Assembly: GCA_020328135.1 (NCBI GenBank)
Contig: JAIXNA010000042.1
Span: 1 to 7,533 of the forward strand
DNA from: Candidatus Endomicrobiellum dinenymphae
Lineage (GTDB): Bacteria > Elusimicrobiota > Endomicrobiia > Endomicrobiales > Endomicrobiaceae
Direction of reading: 5' to 3'
DNA: 7,533 nt
Positions within the stretch are counted from its first letter, which is position 1; the number at the start of each line of letters is the position of its first letter. Of this stretch, positions 1-7,201 are shown in pieces. Position numbers and translations under genes: made by a program. The notes under the pieces are model-generated. The model was not told the DNA's origin. It was given only the letters and a program-made list of their open reading frames with translations, and did not search any database.

Positions 1-267
1 GGAGATGGATGGGGAACGCTTTCACAGATTTCGTTCAATATGTTTAATTCCCTCTCAGAAAAATCAGACAGACGCGCATGGAATACTTTGCCTGATAAAA
101 TTTTGATGGCAAGATTTTATTTACCTGCTGGGATGCATACTCTTAAGATTAATTTTTTAGGAAAACACGGAGAAGTTTTGGATTCTTGCAGCGCAGAGGT
201 TGATGTTAGAGCGGGGAAAAAGAATTTTGTTGCAGTAAGAAGCTCTAAAATAGATATTTTAGAGTAA
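1..267 (+). CDS. C-terminal fragment of a COG3014-like hypothetical protein
   Basis: The frame is open from base 1 to the TAA at 265-267, giving 88 residues with no start in view, so this is the 3' end of a longer gene that begins upstream of the window. An ATG at 40 is internal to this frame, has no clear Shine-Dalgarno and is probably not the start. Visible are a segment with RRAWNTLPDKI and MARFYLPAG, then a beta-rich stretch (HTLKINFLG, CSAEVDVRAGKKNFVAVRS). From memory, this pattern (R-x-W-x-x-LP, then ARxxLPxGxHTL, then a GKxxFVxVR strand) resembles the end of COG3014 proteins, uncharacterised and often envelope-associated proteins. No enzymatic motif is visible and the function is unknown. 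A generic PEGA-like beta-sandwich tail is an alternative. That it is a real coding end is fairly secure; the family assignment is tentative. Confidence 0.6.
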   Translation, partial: GDGWGTLSQISFNMFNSLSEKSDRRAWNTLPDKILMARFYLPAGMHTLKINFLGKHGEVLDSCSAEVDVRAGKKNFVAVRSSKIDILE

Positions 268-270
268 AGT

Positions 271-299
271 TTGCAAATAAAAAGCTTCATCTTTATATT
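271..299 (+). promoter_or_regulatory. Candidate sigma70-type promoter upstream of the HExxH gene
   Basis: TTGCAA at 271-276 (4 of 6 matches to TTGACA) is separated by 17 bases from TATATT at 294-299 (5 of 6 matches to TATAAT). It starts just after the upstream stop codon and would give a leader of roughly 65-70 nt before the ATG at 374. In AT-rich DNA such matches arise by chance, so this is a candidate only. The same bases can form an AT-only imperfect stem (276-284 with 291-299). Confidence 0.4.
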
Positions 300-373
300 G
301 GTAACGCAATATGCCAGCATAAAGTTGTTTAATCATAGATTGCATTTGGTTTGAGTCAAGATAGGAGATAAAA

Positions 374-1591
374 ATGAAAAAATTGTTAATTCTATTTATG
401 TTTTGCTGTGTTGTGTTTCAATCTCCTGTATTTGCCTACAATGAAATGTTTGATTCTCAAAAAAAAGACAGCATTACATTCAATACTGCATATTTAGAAG
501 GGCAATTCACAAATAAGCAGTTGGCAAATTGCAATTTGGAGTTGTTGAGATTATCGCAAAGAGCTACGGAAAATTTACGTGGATCTGCAGGAGACCTGAT
601 TCCTATTTTTTTGTTGCTGTATTTTAACTATGGAGCGCAAGTCGCTCTTCACGAAATTGGACATGCTTTGAGACTAAAGTCTTTTGATATTGATTATACA
701 TTATGTATTGGGAATAACGAGAAAGGACAAAACTATTTTTCATACTTACCTTATCAGGCTTTCACAGGCGGGCTATTTGGAGGAGCAACTAAGTGGGACA
801 AAAAGCAGCAGGATAAGTTGGAAAAATCATTAAGTAATAATAGTTCGTTTCAAAATTATATTGTTATTGTGGGCGCCGGTGGAATGAATAATGAAATGTA
901 TTTTGCTGAAAAAATAGCAGATGACATTTACGAAAGAAAACAGTACGCATGTTTCCCCTCGGTTTATTATCTTGTCAGTAGAATTTCTCCGACACTTTAT
1001 GACCAGTTCGCCGATTCTGAAAAAGATAGTAATGATCCTACCTGTATAATACATGCTTTTGAAAAAAAGCAAAGAAACGATTTTAAAAAAGGAACTATAA
1101 GCAAAGCGGGTATAGTTTCTTTGTTTCTTAGCGCGACAACTTATTCAATGTTTACAAAAACAAAAAAACCTCTTACACTTTGTGGTTTTAGACTTCCAGA
1201 CGTTTTTCCATACATAACAACAAAAGGTATGTCCTACAAGGTAGTTAGCGGATATGAAATAAATAAAGATTTAAAACTGATCTTTGGACTTGAAAAGGTA
1301 TTTGGAACAGAGCCTGCAATTGAGTATAACTTGGGAATCAATCGTGCAGTAAAGTTGCTTATCCCGATGCAATACAAGGGGATTGTCACTTTTGGGCATG
1401 GGTTAGATTTTGAGGCAACTTGTACGGTTCCTGTCTTGCCTCGTTTTTCTGTGGGATTGGGTTGTGAAATATATTCTTGTGAAAGTTTACAAGGTCAAAG
1501 GCATGCATCAAAAATGCTATCTAAGAGCGGTTCTGAGTTAAGTAATGACTATAGTAGCAATGTGTTTGCTTTTGTGTCTTGTAGATATTAA
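374..1591 (+). CDS. Exported HExxH putative metallopeptidase with beta-barrel-like C-terminus
   Basis: 405 residues. The ATG at 374 follows AGGAG at 363-367 with a 6-nt spacer. Residues 1-21 look like a Sec signal peptide: KK, a hydrophobic core, then VFA before Y22. A hydrophobic stretch at about 75-90 runs into ALHEIGHALR, an HExxH zinc motif with His93, Glu94 and His97. Downstream are a glycine-rich GGLFGGATKW (132-141) and GAGGMNNEMYFAE (167-179), where Glu174 or Glu179 could be a third zinc ligand as in gluzincins; this is inference. From about 280 the chain becomes a series of short amphipathic strands with turns and ends FAFVSCRY, the alternating aromatic end typical of outer-membrane beta-barrels. 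Zinc binding, proteolysis and location are all predicted, and I do not recognise a named family. The gene lies 14 nt upstream of nfnA and could share its transcript. It could also be a catalytically inert envelope protein. Confidence 0.75.
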   Translation: MKKLLILFMFCCVVFQSPVFAYNEMFDSQKKDSITFNTAYLEGQFTNKQLANCNLELLRLSQRATENLRGSAGDLIPIFLLLYFNYGAQVALHEIGHALRLKSFDIDYTLCIGNNEKGQNYFSYLPYQAFTGGLFGGATKWDKKQQDKLEKSLSNNSSFQNYIVIVGAGGMNNEMYFAEKIADDIYERKQYACFPSVYYLVSRISPTLYDQFADSEKDSNDPTCIIHAFEKKQRNDFKKGTISKAGIVSLFLSATTYSMFTKTKKPLTLCGFRLPDVFPYITTKGMSYKVVSGYEINKDLKLIFGLEKVFGTEPAIEYNLGINRAVKLLIPMQYKGIVTFGHGLDFEATCTVPVLPRFSVGLGCEIYSCESLQGQRHASKMLSKSGSELSNDYSSNVFAFVSCRY

Positions 1592-1605
1592 ACTGAGGGG
1601 CGGAA

Positions 1606-2451
1606 ATGTACAAAATTGTAAGTAAAAAAGAAATAGGACCAAAAGTGCACAGTTGCGAAATTTATGCTCCTGAAGTTGCAAAAAATGGAAAAGCGGGACA
1701 GTTCATTATATTTAGAATTGACGACAAGGGAGAGAGAGTGCCTCTAACGATAGCGGGGACTAATCCCAATGAGGGCTTAGTAAGAATAATTTTTCAAGAA
1801 GTAGGTAAAAGCACCGCGCAGTTGGCATCTCTTAACGAAGGCGACAGCATAAAAGATTTTGCAGGACCTTTGGGATGCCCCACCGATATTAAACATTACG
1901 GCGTTGTCGTTGCAGTTGCCGGCGGGGTAGGCGCAGCTGAAGTTTTGCCTGTCATAAAAGAGCTTAAAAAAGCCAAGAATAAAATCTTGACTATAATAGG
2001 AGCGAGATGTAAAGATTTGATAATACTTGAAGATGAGTTAAAACAAGAAAGCGACAGTCTCTTATTTGCTACAAATGACGGTACGTACGGCAGAAAAGGA
2101 TTTGTTACGGATGTTTTAAAAGAAGTTATGAATAAGGAAAAAATAAACATAGTGTATGCTATAGGTCCAGTTCCTATGATGAAGGCTGTCGCAGATATCA
2201 CAAAAGAAAAACATATTGAGACAGTTGTTTCTTTGAACCCTATAATGCTTGACGGTACAGGAATGTGTGGCGCTTGCAGAGTTACTATTGACGGTAAAAC
2301 AAAATTTGCATGCGTTGACGGACCTGAGTTTGACGCCCACCTCGTGCATTGGGAAGAGCTTTCTTCTCGTCTGCAGCTGTTTAAAAATTTAGAACAAATA
2401 TCGTTGGACAATTTTAATCATCGCGTGGAGTGCAAATGTCGCAAAAAATAA
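1606..2451 (+). CDS. nfnA: NfnA-type ferredoxin:NADP oxidoreductase, FAD/[2Fe-2S] subunit
   Basis: 281 residues; the ATG at 1606 is preceded by GAGGGG at 1595-1600. It is the small subunit of the cytoplasmic NADH-dependent reduced ferredoxin:NADP+ oxidoreductase, also annotated as sulfide dehydrogenase beta subunit (SudB). The family couples NADPH, NAD+ and ferredoxin by flavin-based electron bifurcation or confurcation. An N-terminal ferredoxin-reductase-like FAD domain contains RVPLTI (44-49) and GPLG (87-90). A nucleotide-binding domain follows with AGGVGAAEVLPV (105-116) and IGPVPMMKAV (186-195). The C-terminus carries the diagnostic [2Fe-2S] loop LDGTGMCGACRV, with Asp216, Cys221, Cys224 and Cys236 as likely ligands, followed by DGPEFDAHLVHW. 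Length is normal. It overlaps nfnB by 16 nt, consistent with translational coupling of the two subunits. Electron-transfer activity is inferred from family and pairing. SudB-type sulfide dehydrogenase or polysulfide reductase is the alternative label. Confidence 0.93.
   Translation: MYKIVSKKEIGPKVHSCEIYAPEVAKNGKAGQFIIFRIDDKGERVPLTIAGTNPNEGLVRIIFQEVGKSTAQLASLNEGDSIKDFAGPLGCPTDIKHYGVVVAVAGGVGAAEVLPVIKELKKAKNKILTIIGARCKDLIILEDELKQESDSLLFATNDGTYGRKGFVTDVLKEVMNKEKINIVYAIGPVPMMKAVADITKEKHIETVVSLNPIMLDGTGMCGACRVTIDGKTKFACVDGPEFDAHLVHWEELSSRLQLFKNLEQISLDNFNHRVECKCRKK
2427..2430 (+). promoter_or_regulatory. Shine-Dalgarno GGAG deciding the nfnB start
   Basis: GGAG at 2427-2430 sits 5 nt before the ATG at 2436. 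A GTG at 2430-2432 in the same frame would add two residues but overlaps this site and has no better one upstream, so the ATG at 2436 is preferred. The site lies inside the nfnA reading frame. Confidence 0.6.
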
Positions 2452-3809
2452 GAATGCCCGAAAGGGATCCTCAAATAAGAAAAAGAGATTTCAATCAGGT
2501 AAATACTGGCTACACGCAAAATGAGATGCTTGCTGAAGCAAAAAGATGTTTACAATGCAAAAATCCTATGTGCAGCAAAGGTTGCCCTGTTGAAGTTGAT
2601 ATTCCCGTCTTTATAAAGTATCTTTCTGAAGATAATCCAAAAAAAGCAATAAAAATTTTAAATCAAAAAAGCAGTTTGCCGGCCGTGTGCGGAAGAGTTT
2701 GCCCTCAGGAAAATCAATGTGAAAGATCGTGTATTTTGAGCAGAAATGGCGAGAGTGTTTCTATAGGTAATTTAGAACGTTACGCCGCAGATATATTTGC
2801 CAAAGATAATGATAACAATACTGTCATAGAAAAAAACAACATAAAAATTGCCATTGTAGGTTCAGGTCCTGCAGGTCTTACGTGCGGCGGCGATTTGTTA
2901 AAAATGGGGTATGACGTTACTGTCTATGAATCTCTTCATGACACGGGCGGCGTCTTGCGTTATGGCATTCCTGAATTTAGACTTCCGAAAGAAGTTTTAG
3001 ATATAGAAATAAATAAATTAAAAAACCTTGGAATGAAAATAGTTCTAAATACTCTTATTGGTAGAACAAAAACTGTCCAAGAATTATTTGATGAAGACTA
3101 TAAAGCTGTATTTGTCGCAGTGGGGGCAGGGCTTCCTGTTTTTCCTATGGCGCCGGGCGAAAATTTAAACCATATTTACTGCTCAAATGAATTTTTAGCG
3201 CGTGTAAATTTAATGCGTTCGTTTGATTTTCCTAATTTTGATACCCCCGTGTATAAGGGTAAAAATGTTGTTGTTGTTGGCGGTGGTAATACCGCCATGG
3301 ATTCCGCAAGAACTGCAATGCGGCTTGGCGCTGAAGGCGTAAAACTTGTTTACAGAAGATCTGAAAATGAAATGCCTGCAAGGAAAGAAGAGCAAAGACA
3401 CGCAAAAGAAGAGGGCATAGAATTTGTAACGTTAACCAATCCTGTAAGATTTATTGGCGATGAAAGAAAATTTGTTCAATTCGTTGAGTGTGTAAAAATG
3501 GAACTTGGCGAATCTGATGAGTCCGGAAGAAAACATCCAAAAGAAGTTGAAGGTTCTAACCACGTAATGGAAGCCGATATGGTTATTTTAGCTTTAGGAC
3601 TTCATCCAAATCCTATTCTGTCGTCGCTTACTAAAGGTTTAAATACAAATACAAAAGGGCATATTATAATTGACGATAATTTTATGACTTCAATGCCGGG
3701 TATTTTTGCCGGCGGGGATATTGTCGGGGGAGATACTGTTATAGAAGCAATGGGCATGGGCAAAAAAGCTGCAAGAGCGATGGATAAATACCTTAAGAAC
3801 CTCGAGTAA
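2436..3809 (+). CDS. nfnB: NfnB-type ferredoxin:NADP oxidoreductase, large FAD/[4Fe-4S] subunit (GltD/GltA-like)
   Basis: 457 residues from the preferred ATG. It belongs to the glutamate synthase small-chain-like family; its place directly after nfnA with no glutamate synthase large chain nearby favours NfnB (SudA) over GltD. In NfnAB this subunit holds the FAD thought to be the bifurcation site and two [4Fe-4S] clusters that pass electrons to ferredoxin. Seen in order (numbering from ATG 2436): an N-terminal cluster domain with Cys38, 41, 46, 50 and Cys85, 89, 95, 99; the FAD-binding GSGPAG at 142-147; GGVLRYGIPEFRLP at about 171-184; a second dinucleotide fold, GGGNTAMD at 282-289, followed by YRRSENEMPAR; and the FAD-contacting MPGIFAGGD ending near 428. 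Length is typical for the family. All motifs look intact. A free-standing NADPH-dependent glutamate synthase subunit is the usual automated label and the main alternative. Confidence 0.93.
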   Translation: MSQKIRMPERDPQIRKRDFNQVNTGYTQNEMLAEAKRCLQCKNPMCSKGCPVEVDIPVFIKYLSEDNPKKAIKILNQKSSLPAVCGRVCPQENQCERSCILSRNGESVSIGNLERYAADIFAKDNDNNTVIEKNNIKIAIVGSGPAGLTCGGDLLKMGYDVTVYESLHDTGGVLRYGIPEFRLPKEVLDIEINKLKNLGMKIVLNTLIGRTKTVQELFDEDYKAVFVAVGAGLPVFPMAPGENLNHIYCSNEFLARVNLMRSFDFPNFDTPVYKGKNVVVVGGGNTAMDSARTAMRLGAEGVKLVYRRSENEMPARKEEQRHAKEEGIEFVTLTNPVRFIGDERKFVQFVECVKMELGESDESGRKHPKEVEGSNHVMEADMVILALGLHPNPILSSLTKGLNTNTKGHIIIDDNFMTSMPGIFAGGDIVGGDTVIEAMGMGKKAARAMDKYLKNLE

Positions 3810-3813
3810 ATAT

Positions 3814-5808
3814 ATGAAGAATTTCAAAATCATGTTTTTTAAAGTCATATCGTTAAATTTTATATTCTTGTTATTAATGTCAGCGTACAGATTTATATTT
3901 TTTGCGTACTACGGCAAAGTCGTGGATTTACGTGGTTTTGGTTTCGATATTATAAAGACATTTTATATGGGGTGCCGGTTTGATTTGTCAGTAATTGCAG
4001 GCATAAATGTTTTGCCTGCGCTTTTATTTTGTTTATTATTTGTAATAGGCAGACAGTCTCTTTTTAAACGCCTCATTACGTTTTTAAAATACTATTATAC
4101 TGTTTTTATCGGCATTCTCTTAGTGTTGTTTTGTATAGATTTTTATTTCTACGCATATTTTCAAGATCATCTTAATATTTTAGTTTTTGGTTTTATTGAA
4201 GATGACACAATAGCGTTGATAAAAACTTTTTATAAGAATTATAATTTGTTGCCAATAGGGCTTGAGATGATTGTCCTTTTTGCGATAATTTTTTTCATTT
4301 CTAAAATTGTTTTGAAATTTAAAGATTATAATCTTAGTCTCCCCAATATTTTTGTAAGAATTTTGTTGTCGGTTACGCTCGCTTTTTCAATCTTTTTAAT
4401 GATAAGGGGAAGCGTTGGTTTACATCCTATAGGCGTATATTCGGATGTGTCGTCAAATGCTTTTCTTAATAAAGCGGCTATTAACTGTGTGTTTACTTTA
4501 GAGAGCGCTGTTGAACACAAAATAAAGGCATCGGAAATAAAGAATATTGAAACAGGTTATGAGAATGATATAAGGCAGGCTTTTGCTGATTTTTTGGGAA
4601 AAGATGTTAGCATGATTTCTAAAGAAAAACCTGAAGAATCGCTTGTATTTAAAACTTCTGTAAATAAAAAAATAGAAAATCTTAAGCCCAATGTAATTCT
4701 TATTGTAATGGAAAGTTTTGACAATTATTTAATTCAATACAATTCCGAGAAGTTTAATGTTTTGGGCAGCTTGAAAAAACACTTTGACGAGGACACAATT
4801 TTCCATAATTTTTCATCGGCAGGAACTATCACTATAGAAGCTATAGAATCGCTGTTTTTAAATATAAGAACGAGACCTAACCCTATAAATCTAACTCAGT
4901 CAAAATACGCATATAAGCAATATCAGTTTGCCGGGCTTGTTCCTTATAAGCAAAGTGGATACGAAACATCTTTTATCTATGGTGGTCATACAAGTTGGCG
5001 CAATATTGGTACATTTGCGTTGAATTTAGGTTTTGATAATGTTTTAAGTTGCGGAATGATAAAAAAAGATTCTCCAGGCGGTCCTTGGGGCGTATATGAT
5101 GAATATCTTTTTGATTTAGCTTTTGAAACTTTATCGCAGAGCGACAATAATAAGTTTATTTATGTTCTAACTACAACAAATCATCCTCCATACGGACTGC
5201 CAAACGATTATAAAATTTTGCCGTTGGAAATTCCAGATTCTTTAAAGAGGAATATTTCAGATATTAAAAAAGCTCAAAAGAGATTTGCTACGTATCAGTA
5301 TTCAAACGAAATGCTTGGACGTTTTATTTCCAAAATTAAAAATTCAAAATACGGTGATAATACAATAATAGCTGTAACCGGTGATCACAGTTCTCGTGCG
5401 TATCGCATAGAGAATTTTTTAGATTCTATATGCGTTCCGTTCTATTTATATATTCCTAAAGCAATAAAGTCAGAAAATATTAACACCGATGTTTTCGGCT
5501 CTCACTTGGACATAATGCCTACGCTCTATAATCTTTCGTTGTCAAATGTAGAGTACATGTCTGAAGGGACAGACTTGCTTTCTAAAAATGCCATAAATAA
5601 TACTATTTCATACGAAAGTTGGCTTATTGATAAACATCATGCCATTGATGATGACATTTTTGCTAATAGCGCTATTAAATATTATTCTTTGGATACTAAT
5701 CACAAACTCGTTCCAACACATGAAATGACAGAACATAAAAATCTCTTAAAACGTTTTTTATCAATGCTTGCAATTTCAGATTACTTAATTAAAAATACTG
5801 GCAAGTAG
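3814..5808 (+). CDS. LtaS/MdoB-family membrane phosphoglycerol transferase-like protein
   Basis: 664 residues. The ATG at 3814 lies 4 nt after the nfnB stop and has no strong Shine-Dalgarno, so it may depend on translational coupling. The N-terminus has about five membrane segments (near 5-32, 60-79, 95-117, 145-167, 179-199), as in lipoteichoic acid synthases. A linker then leads to an alkaline-phosphatase-superfamily sulfatase domain expected outside the inner membrane. Visible active-site motifs are NVILIVMESF with metal-ligand Glu300, AGTITIEAIE with probable nucleophile Thr338, GGHTSWRN (390-397), WGVYDEYLFD (425-434), TNHPPY with His457, and VTGDHSS with Asp524 and His525. These match the LtaS scheme of Glu, Thr, Asp and His residues around Mn2+ or Mg2+. 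Family members move phosphoglycerol or phosphoethanolamine-like groups onto lipids or glycans. The real acceptor is unknown; in a diderm it could be a periplasmic glucan, an outer-membrane glycolipid or another envelope polymer. The enzyme superfamily is secure, the substrate is not. Confidence 0.85.
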   Translation: MKNFKIMFFKVISLNFIFLLLMSAYRFIFFAYYGKVVDLRGFGFDIIKTFYMGCRFDLSVIAGINVLPALLFCLLFVIGRQSLFKRLITFLKYYYTVFIGILLVLFCIDFYFYAYFQDHLNILVFGFIEDDTIALIKTFYKNYNLLPIGLEMIVLFAIIFFISKIVLKFKDYNLSLPNIFVRILLSVTLAFSIFLMIRGSVGLHPIGVYSDVSSNAFLNKAAINCVFTLESAVEHKIKASEIKNIETGYENDIRQAFADFLGKDVSMISKEKPEESLVFKTSVNKKIENLKPNVILIVMESFDNYLIQYNSEKFNVLGSLKKHFDEDTIFHNFSSAGTITIEAIESLFLNIRTRPNPINLTQSKYAYKQYQFAGLVPYKQSGYETSFIYGGHTSWRNIGTFALNLGFDNVLSCGMIKKDSPGGPWGVYDEYLFDLAFETLSQSDNNKFIYVLTTTNHPPYGLPNDYKILPLEIPDSLKRNISDIKKAQKRFATYQYSNEMLGRFISKIKNSKYGDNTIIAVTGDHSSRAYRIENFLDSICVPFYLYIPKAIKSENINTDVFGSHLDIMPTLYNLSLSNVEYMSEGTDLLSKNAINNTISYESWLIDKHHAIDDDIFANSAIKYYSLDTNHKLVPTHEMTEHKNLLKRFLSMLAISDYLIKNTGK

Positions 5809-5849
5809 CCGTTTCGTCGAATCCGGTCGGTATTGTTTTGTTGTGTTGT

Positions 5850-5853
5850 GGAG
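5850..5853 (+). promoter_or_regulatory. Shine-Dalgarno GGAG deciding the hydF start
   Basis: GGAG at 5850-5853 is 5 nt before the GTG at 5859. A TTG at 5838 in the same frame gives seven more residues (MLCCGDS), but it lacks a ribosome-binding site, and those residues fall outside the usual HydF start, which begins a few residues before the GTPase beta strand. Confidence 0.6.
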
Positions 5854-5858
5854 ATAGT

Positions 5859-7088
5859 GTGAAAGCATTAACAGTCCAAATCGGGATATTTGGTAGAGTC
5901 AACACTGGCAAGTCCTCTCTTATGAATTTTATGACAAATCAAAATACGTCCATTGTTTCAGAAATTGCAGGAACAACAACAGACGTAGTGCATAAACAAA
6001 TGGAACTAAATCCATTAGGCCCGATTACCATCTTTGATACCGCAGGCATTGATGACACTTCTATTTTAGGCAACGCAAGAATAGAAAAAACACAAAGAGT
6101 TTTTGATTTCTCAGATGTTATAATTTTAATGTGCGCGGTGGAAAAGTTTGGCGTATTTGAAGAAAACATTGTTAAAAAAGCCGACAAAACAAAAACCCCG
6201 TGTATTATTGTTGTAGGTAAAACAGATTTAAATCGACCCGATGAAGTATTTTTAGAGCAGTTAAAAAAACGTTCACGTCATGTTATGTTATTTTCTGTTG
6301 TTAATGATAACAGAGATGCTTTTCTTAATACATTAAAGAAAATTCTTATAGAAGTTCTTCCGGATAATTATACAGAAAATTATTTATCTTTAAGGAATAT
6401 AGTAAAAAAGGGCGACACAGTTGTTTTGGTTATGCCCATAGATTTAGGCGCGCCGCGCGGCAAAATAATAATGCCGCAAGCGCAGACTGTAAGACATATT
6501 TTAGATTTAAATGCTATGTCTTATGTTGTACAAGATACAGAATATGAAACAGCGTTACAAAATTTAAAAACATTTCCCGCGTTGGTAATAACAGATTCTC
6601 AAGCAATTAAGTGTGTAGCCGAAAAAACGCCTGTCGACGTTAAACTTACAACGTTTTCAACAGTTTATGCTGCAGATAAATCCGACATAGTGGAAATGGC
6701 AAAAGGCGCAGCTGTTCTTAATAATCTTCAAGATGGCGATAAGATTTTAATTTCAGAAGCTTGTACGCACCATGCGTCTACTGACGATATAGGCAGAGTG
6801 AAGCTCCCAAAATGGCTTAGAGATTATTCAAAAAGAGATTTGGAAATTAAATATGTTTCCGGACAAGATTACCCTAAAGATGTTGCAAATTATAAAATTA
6901 TAATACATTGCGGCGGGTGTACATTAAGCAGAAAGGGAATGCTTGCAAGGCTTAGTAAAGTCGTTGAATCCGGCGTTGCAATAACAAACTATGGTATCGC
7001 AATATCTGTTTTTCATGGAGTAATAGAAAAAGTTCTTGAGGTTTTTCCTGAAGCGTTATCAGCTTACAAACAGGCGTTGAAAAGCTAA
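5859..7088 (+). CDS. hydF: [FeFe]-hydrogenase maturation GTPase HydF
   Basis: 409 residues from the GTG at 5859. HydF is the cytoplasmic scaffold on which the 2Fe subcluster of [FeFe] hydrogenase, built with HydE and HydG, is assembled and passed to apo-hydrogenase. Numbering from GTG 5859: the GTPase domain has the P-loop GRVNTGKSS (12-20), the switch I GTTTD (about 38-42), DTAG (60-63) and VGKTD (119-123). The last replaces the usual NKxD guanine-recognition motif with GKTD. A middle dimerisation domain begins near 180 with VKKGDTVVLVMPIDLGAPRGK, and the C-terminal cluster-binding domain contains EACTHHA (Cys302, His304) and IIHCGGC (His350, Cys351, Cys354), matching the CxH...HCxxC signature for the [4Fe-4S] cluster. 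Length is normal. The gap from the previous gene is 50 nt without a clear terminator. HydE, HydG and the hydrogenase are not in the window, so they must lie elsewhere for this gene to be useful. Confidence 0.95.
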   Translation: MKALTVQIGIFGRVNTGKSSLMNFMTNQNTSIVSEIAGTTTDVVHKQMELNPLGPITIFDTAGIDDTSILGNARIEKTQRVFDFSDVIILMCAVEKFGVFEENIVKKADKTKTPCIIVVGKTDLNRPDEVFLEQLKKRSRHVMLFSVVNDNRDAFLNTLKKILIEVLPDNYTENYLSLRNIVKKGDTVVLVMPIDLGAPRGKIIMPQAQTVRHILDLNAMSYVVQDTEYETALQNLKTFPALVITDSQAIKCVAEKTPVDVKLTTFSTVYAADKSDIVEMAKGAAVLNNLQDGDKILISEACTHHASTDDIGRVKLPKWLRDYSKRDLEIKYVSGQDYPKDVANYKIIIHCGGCTLSRKGMLARLSKVVESGVAITNYGIAISVFHGVIEKVLEVFPEALSAYKQALKS

Positions 7089-7106
7089 CAATAAATCTGA
7101 TATAAT
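7077..7106 (+). promoter_or_regulatory. Extended -10 sigma70-type promoter for tpiA
   Basis: TTGAAA at 7077-7082 (5 of 6 to TTGACA) and a perfect TATAAT at 7101-7106 are 18 bases apart, with TG at 7098-7099 forming an extended -10 (TGnTATAAT). The -35 lies in the last codons of hydF. Transcription would start near 7113 and give a leader of about 120 nt before tpiA. This is the best promoter match I see in the window. Confidence 0.65.
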
Positions 7107-7114
7107 CTCGTGCG

Positions 7115-7201
7115 TATAGTCAAATCGCTTTAAGTTGCGCCAACGGCGTCTTTGCTAGAAATGAAATGACGAAGCAATCCAGCTATAGTCAACTGGCTTT
7201 A
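7115..7201 (+). repeat. Imperfect 18-bp direct repeats in the tpiA leader
   Basis: TATAGTCAAATCGCTTTA at 7115-7132 recurs as TATAGTCAACTGGCTTTA at 7184-7201, matching at 16 of 18 positions with a 69-bp offset. A further word, GCTAGAA, follows each copy (7154-7160 and 7214-7220). The two units therefore look like a diverged duplication, the second shorter than the first, with a different element between (7147-7180). Both lie in the predicted tpiA leader. No function can be assigned. Confidence 0.6.
7147..7180 (+). repeat. Degenerate copy of a dispersed GTCATTGCGAG...GAAGCAATCC intergenic repeat
   Basis: The 34 bases starting CGTCTTTGCTAG and ending GACGAAGCAATCC resemble, from memory, a short dispersed intergenic repeat seen in many unrelated bacterial genomes that reads approximately CGTCATTGCGAG, then GAACGAAGTGACGAAGCAATCC. 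Against that remembered form about five positions differ, most of them outside the conserved 3' end. Two complementary pairs are present (CGTC 7147-7150 with GACG 7168-7171, TTGC 7152-7155 with GCAA 7174-7177), but they interleave and cannot form one simple hairpin. It is non-coding and probably a relic. Confidence 0.5.

Noticed and set aside
276..299. Stem-loop with arms 276-284 and 291-299 as a terminator for the first gene
   Set aside because: The stem is AT-only apart from one G-C pair, has a mismatch, and no T-run follows; it overlaps a better promoter reading.
404..406. Cys11 of the HExxH protein as a lipobox cysteine
   Set aside because: The preceding residues LFMF do not fit the L-[AS/TVI]-[GAS]-C pattern, while a normal signal-peptidase site follows at VFA.
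1896..2411. Long minus-strand open frame of 171 codons inside nfnA
   Set aside because: It is opposite a clearly conserved gene, its product shows no family motif, and it is rich in Ser/Thr/Pro as expected of an antisense shadow.
7137..7153. GCGCC-AAC-GGCGT hairpin followed by CTTT as a hydF terminator
   Set aside because: Only four strong pairs plus a wobble and a very short T-run, placed downstream of the tpiA promoter; too weak to call.
7181..7196. CCAG...CTGG hairpin around the second direct repeat as a regulatory RNA structure
   Set aside because: Only four base pairs with a ten-base loop; extension is blocked by mismatches.
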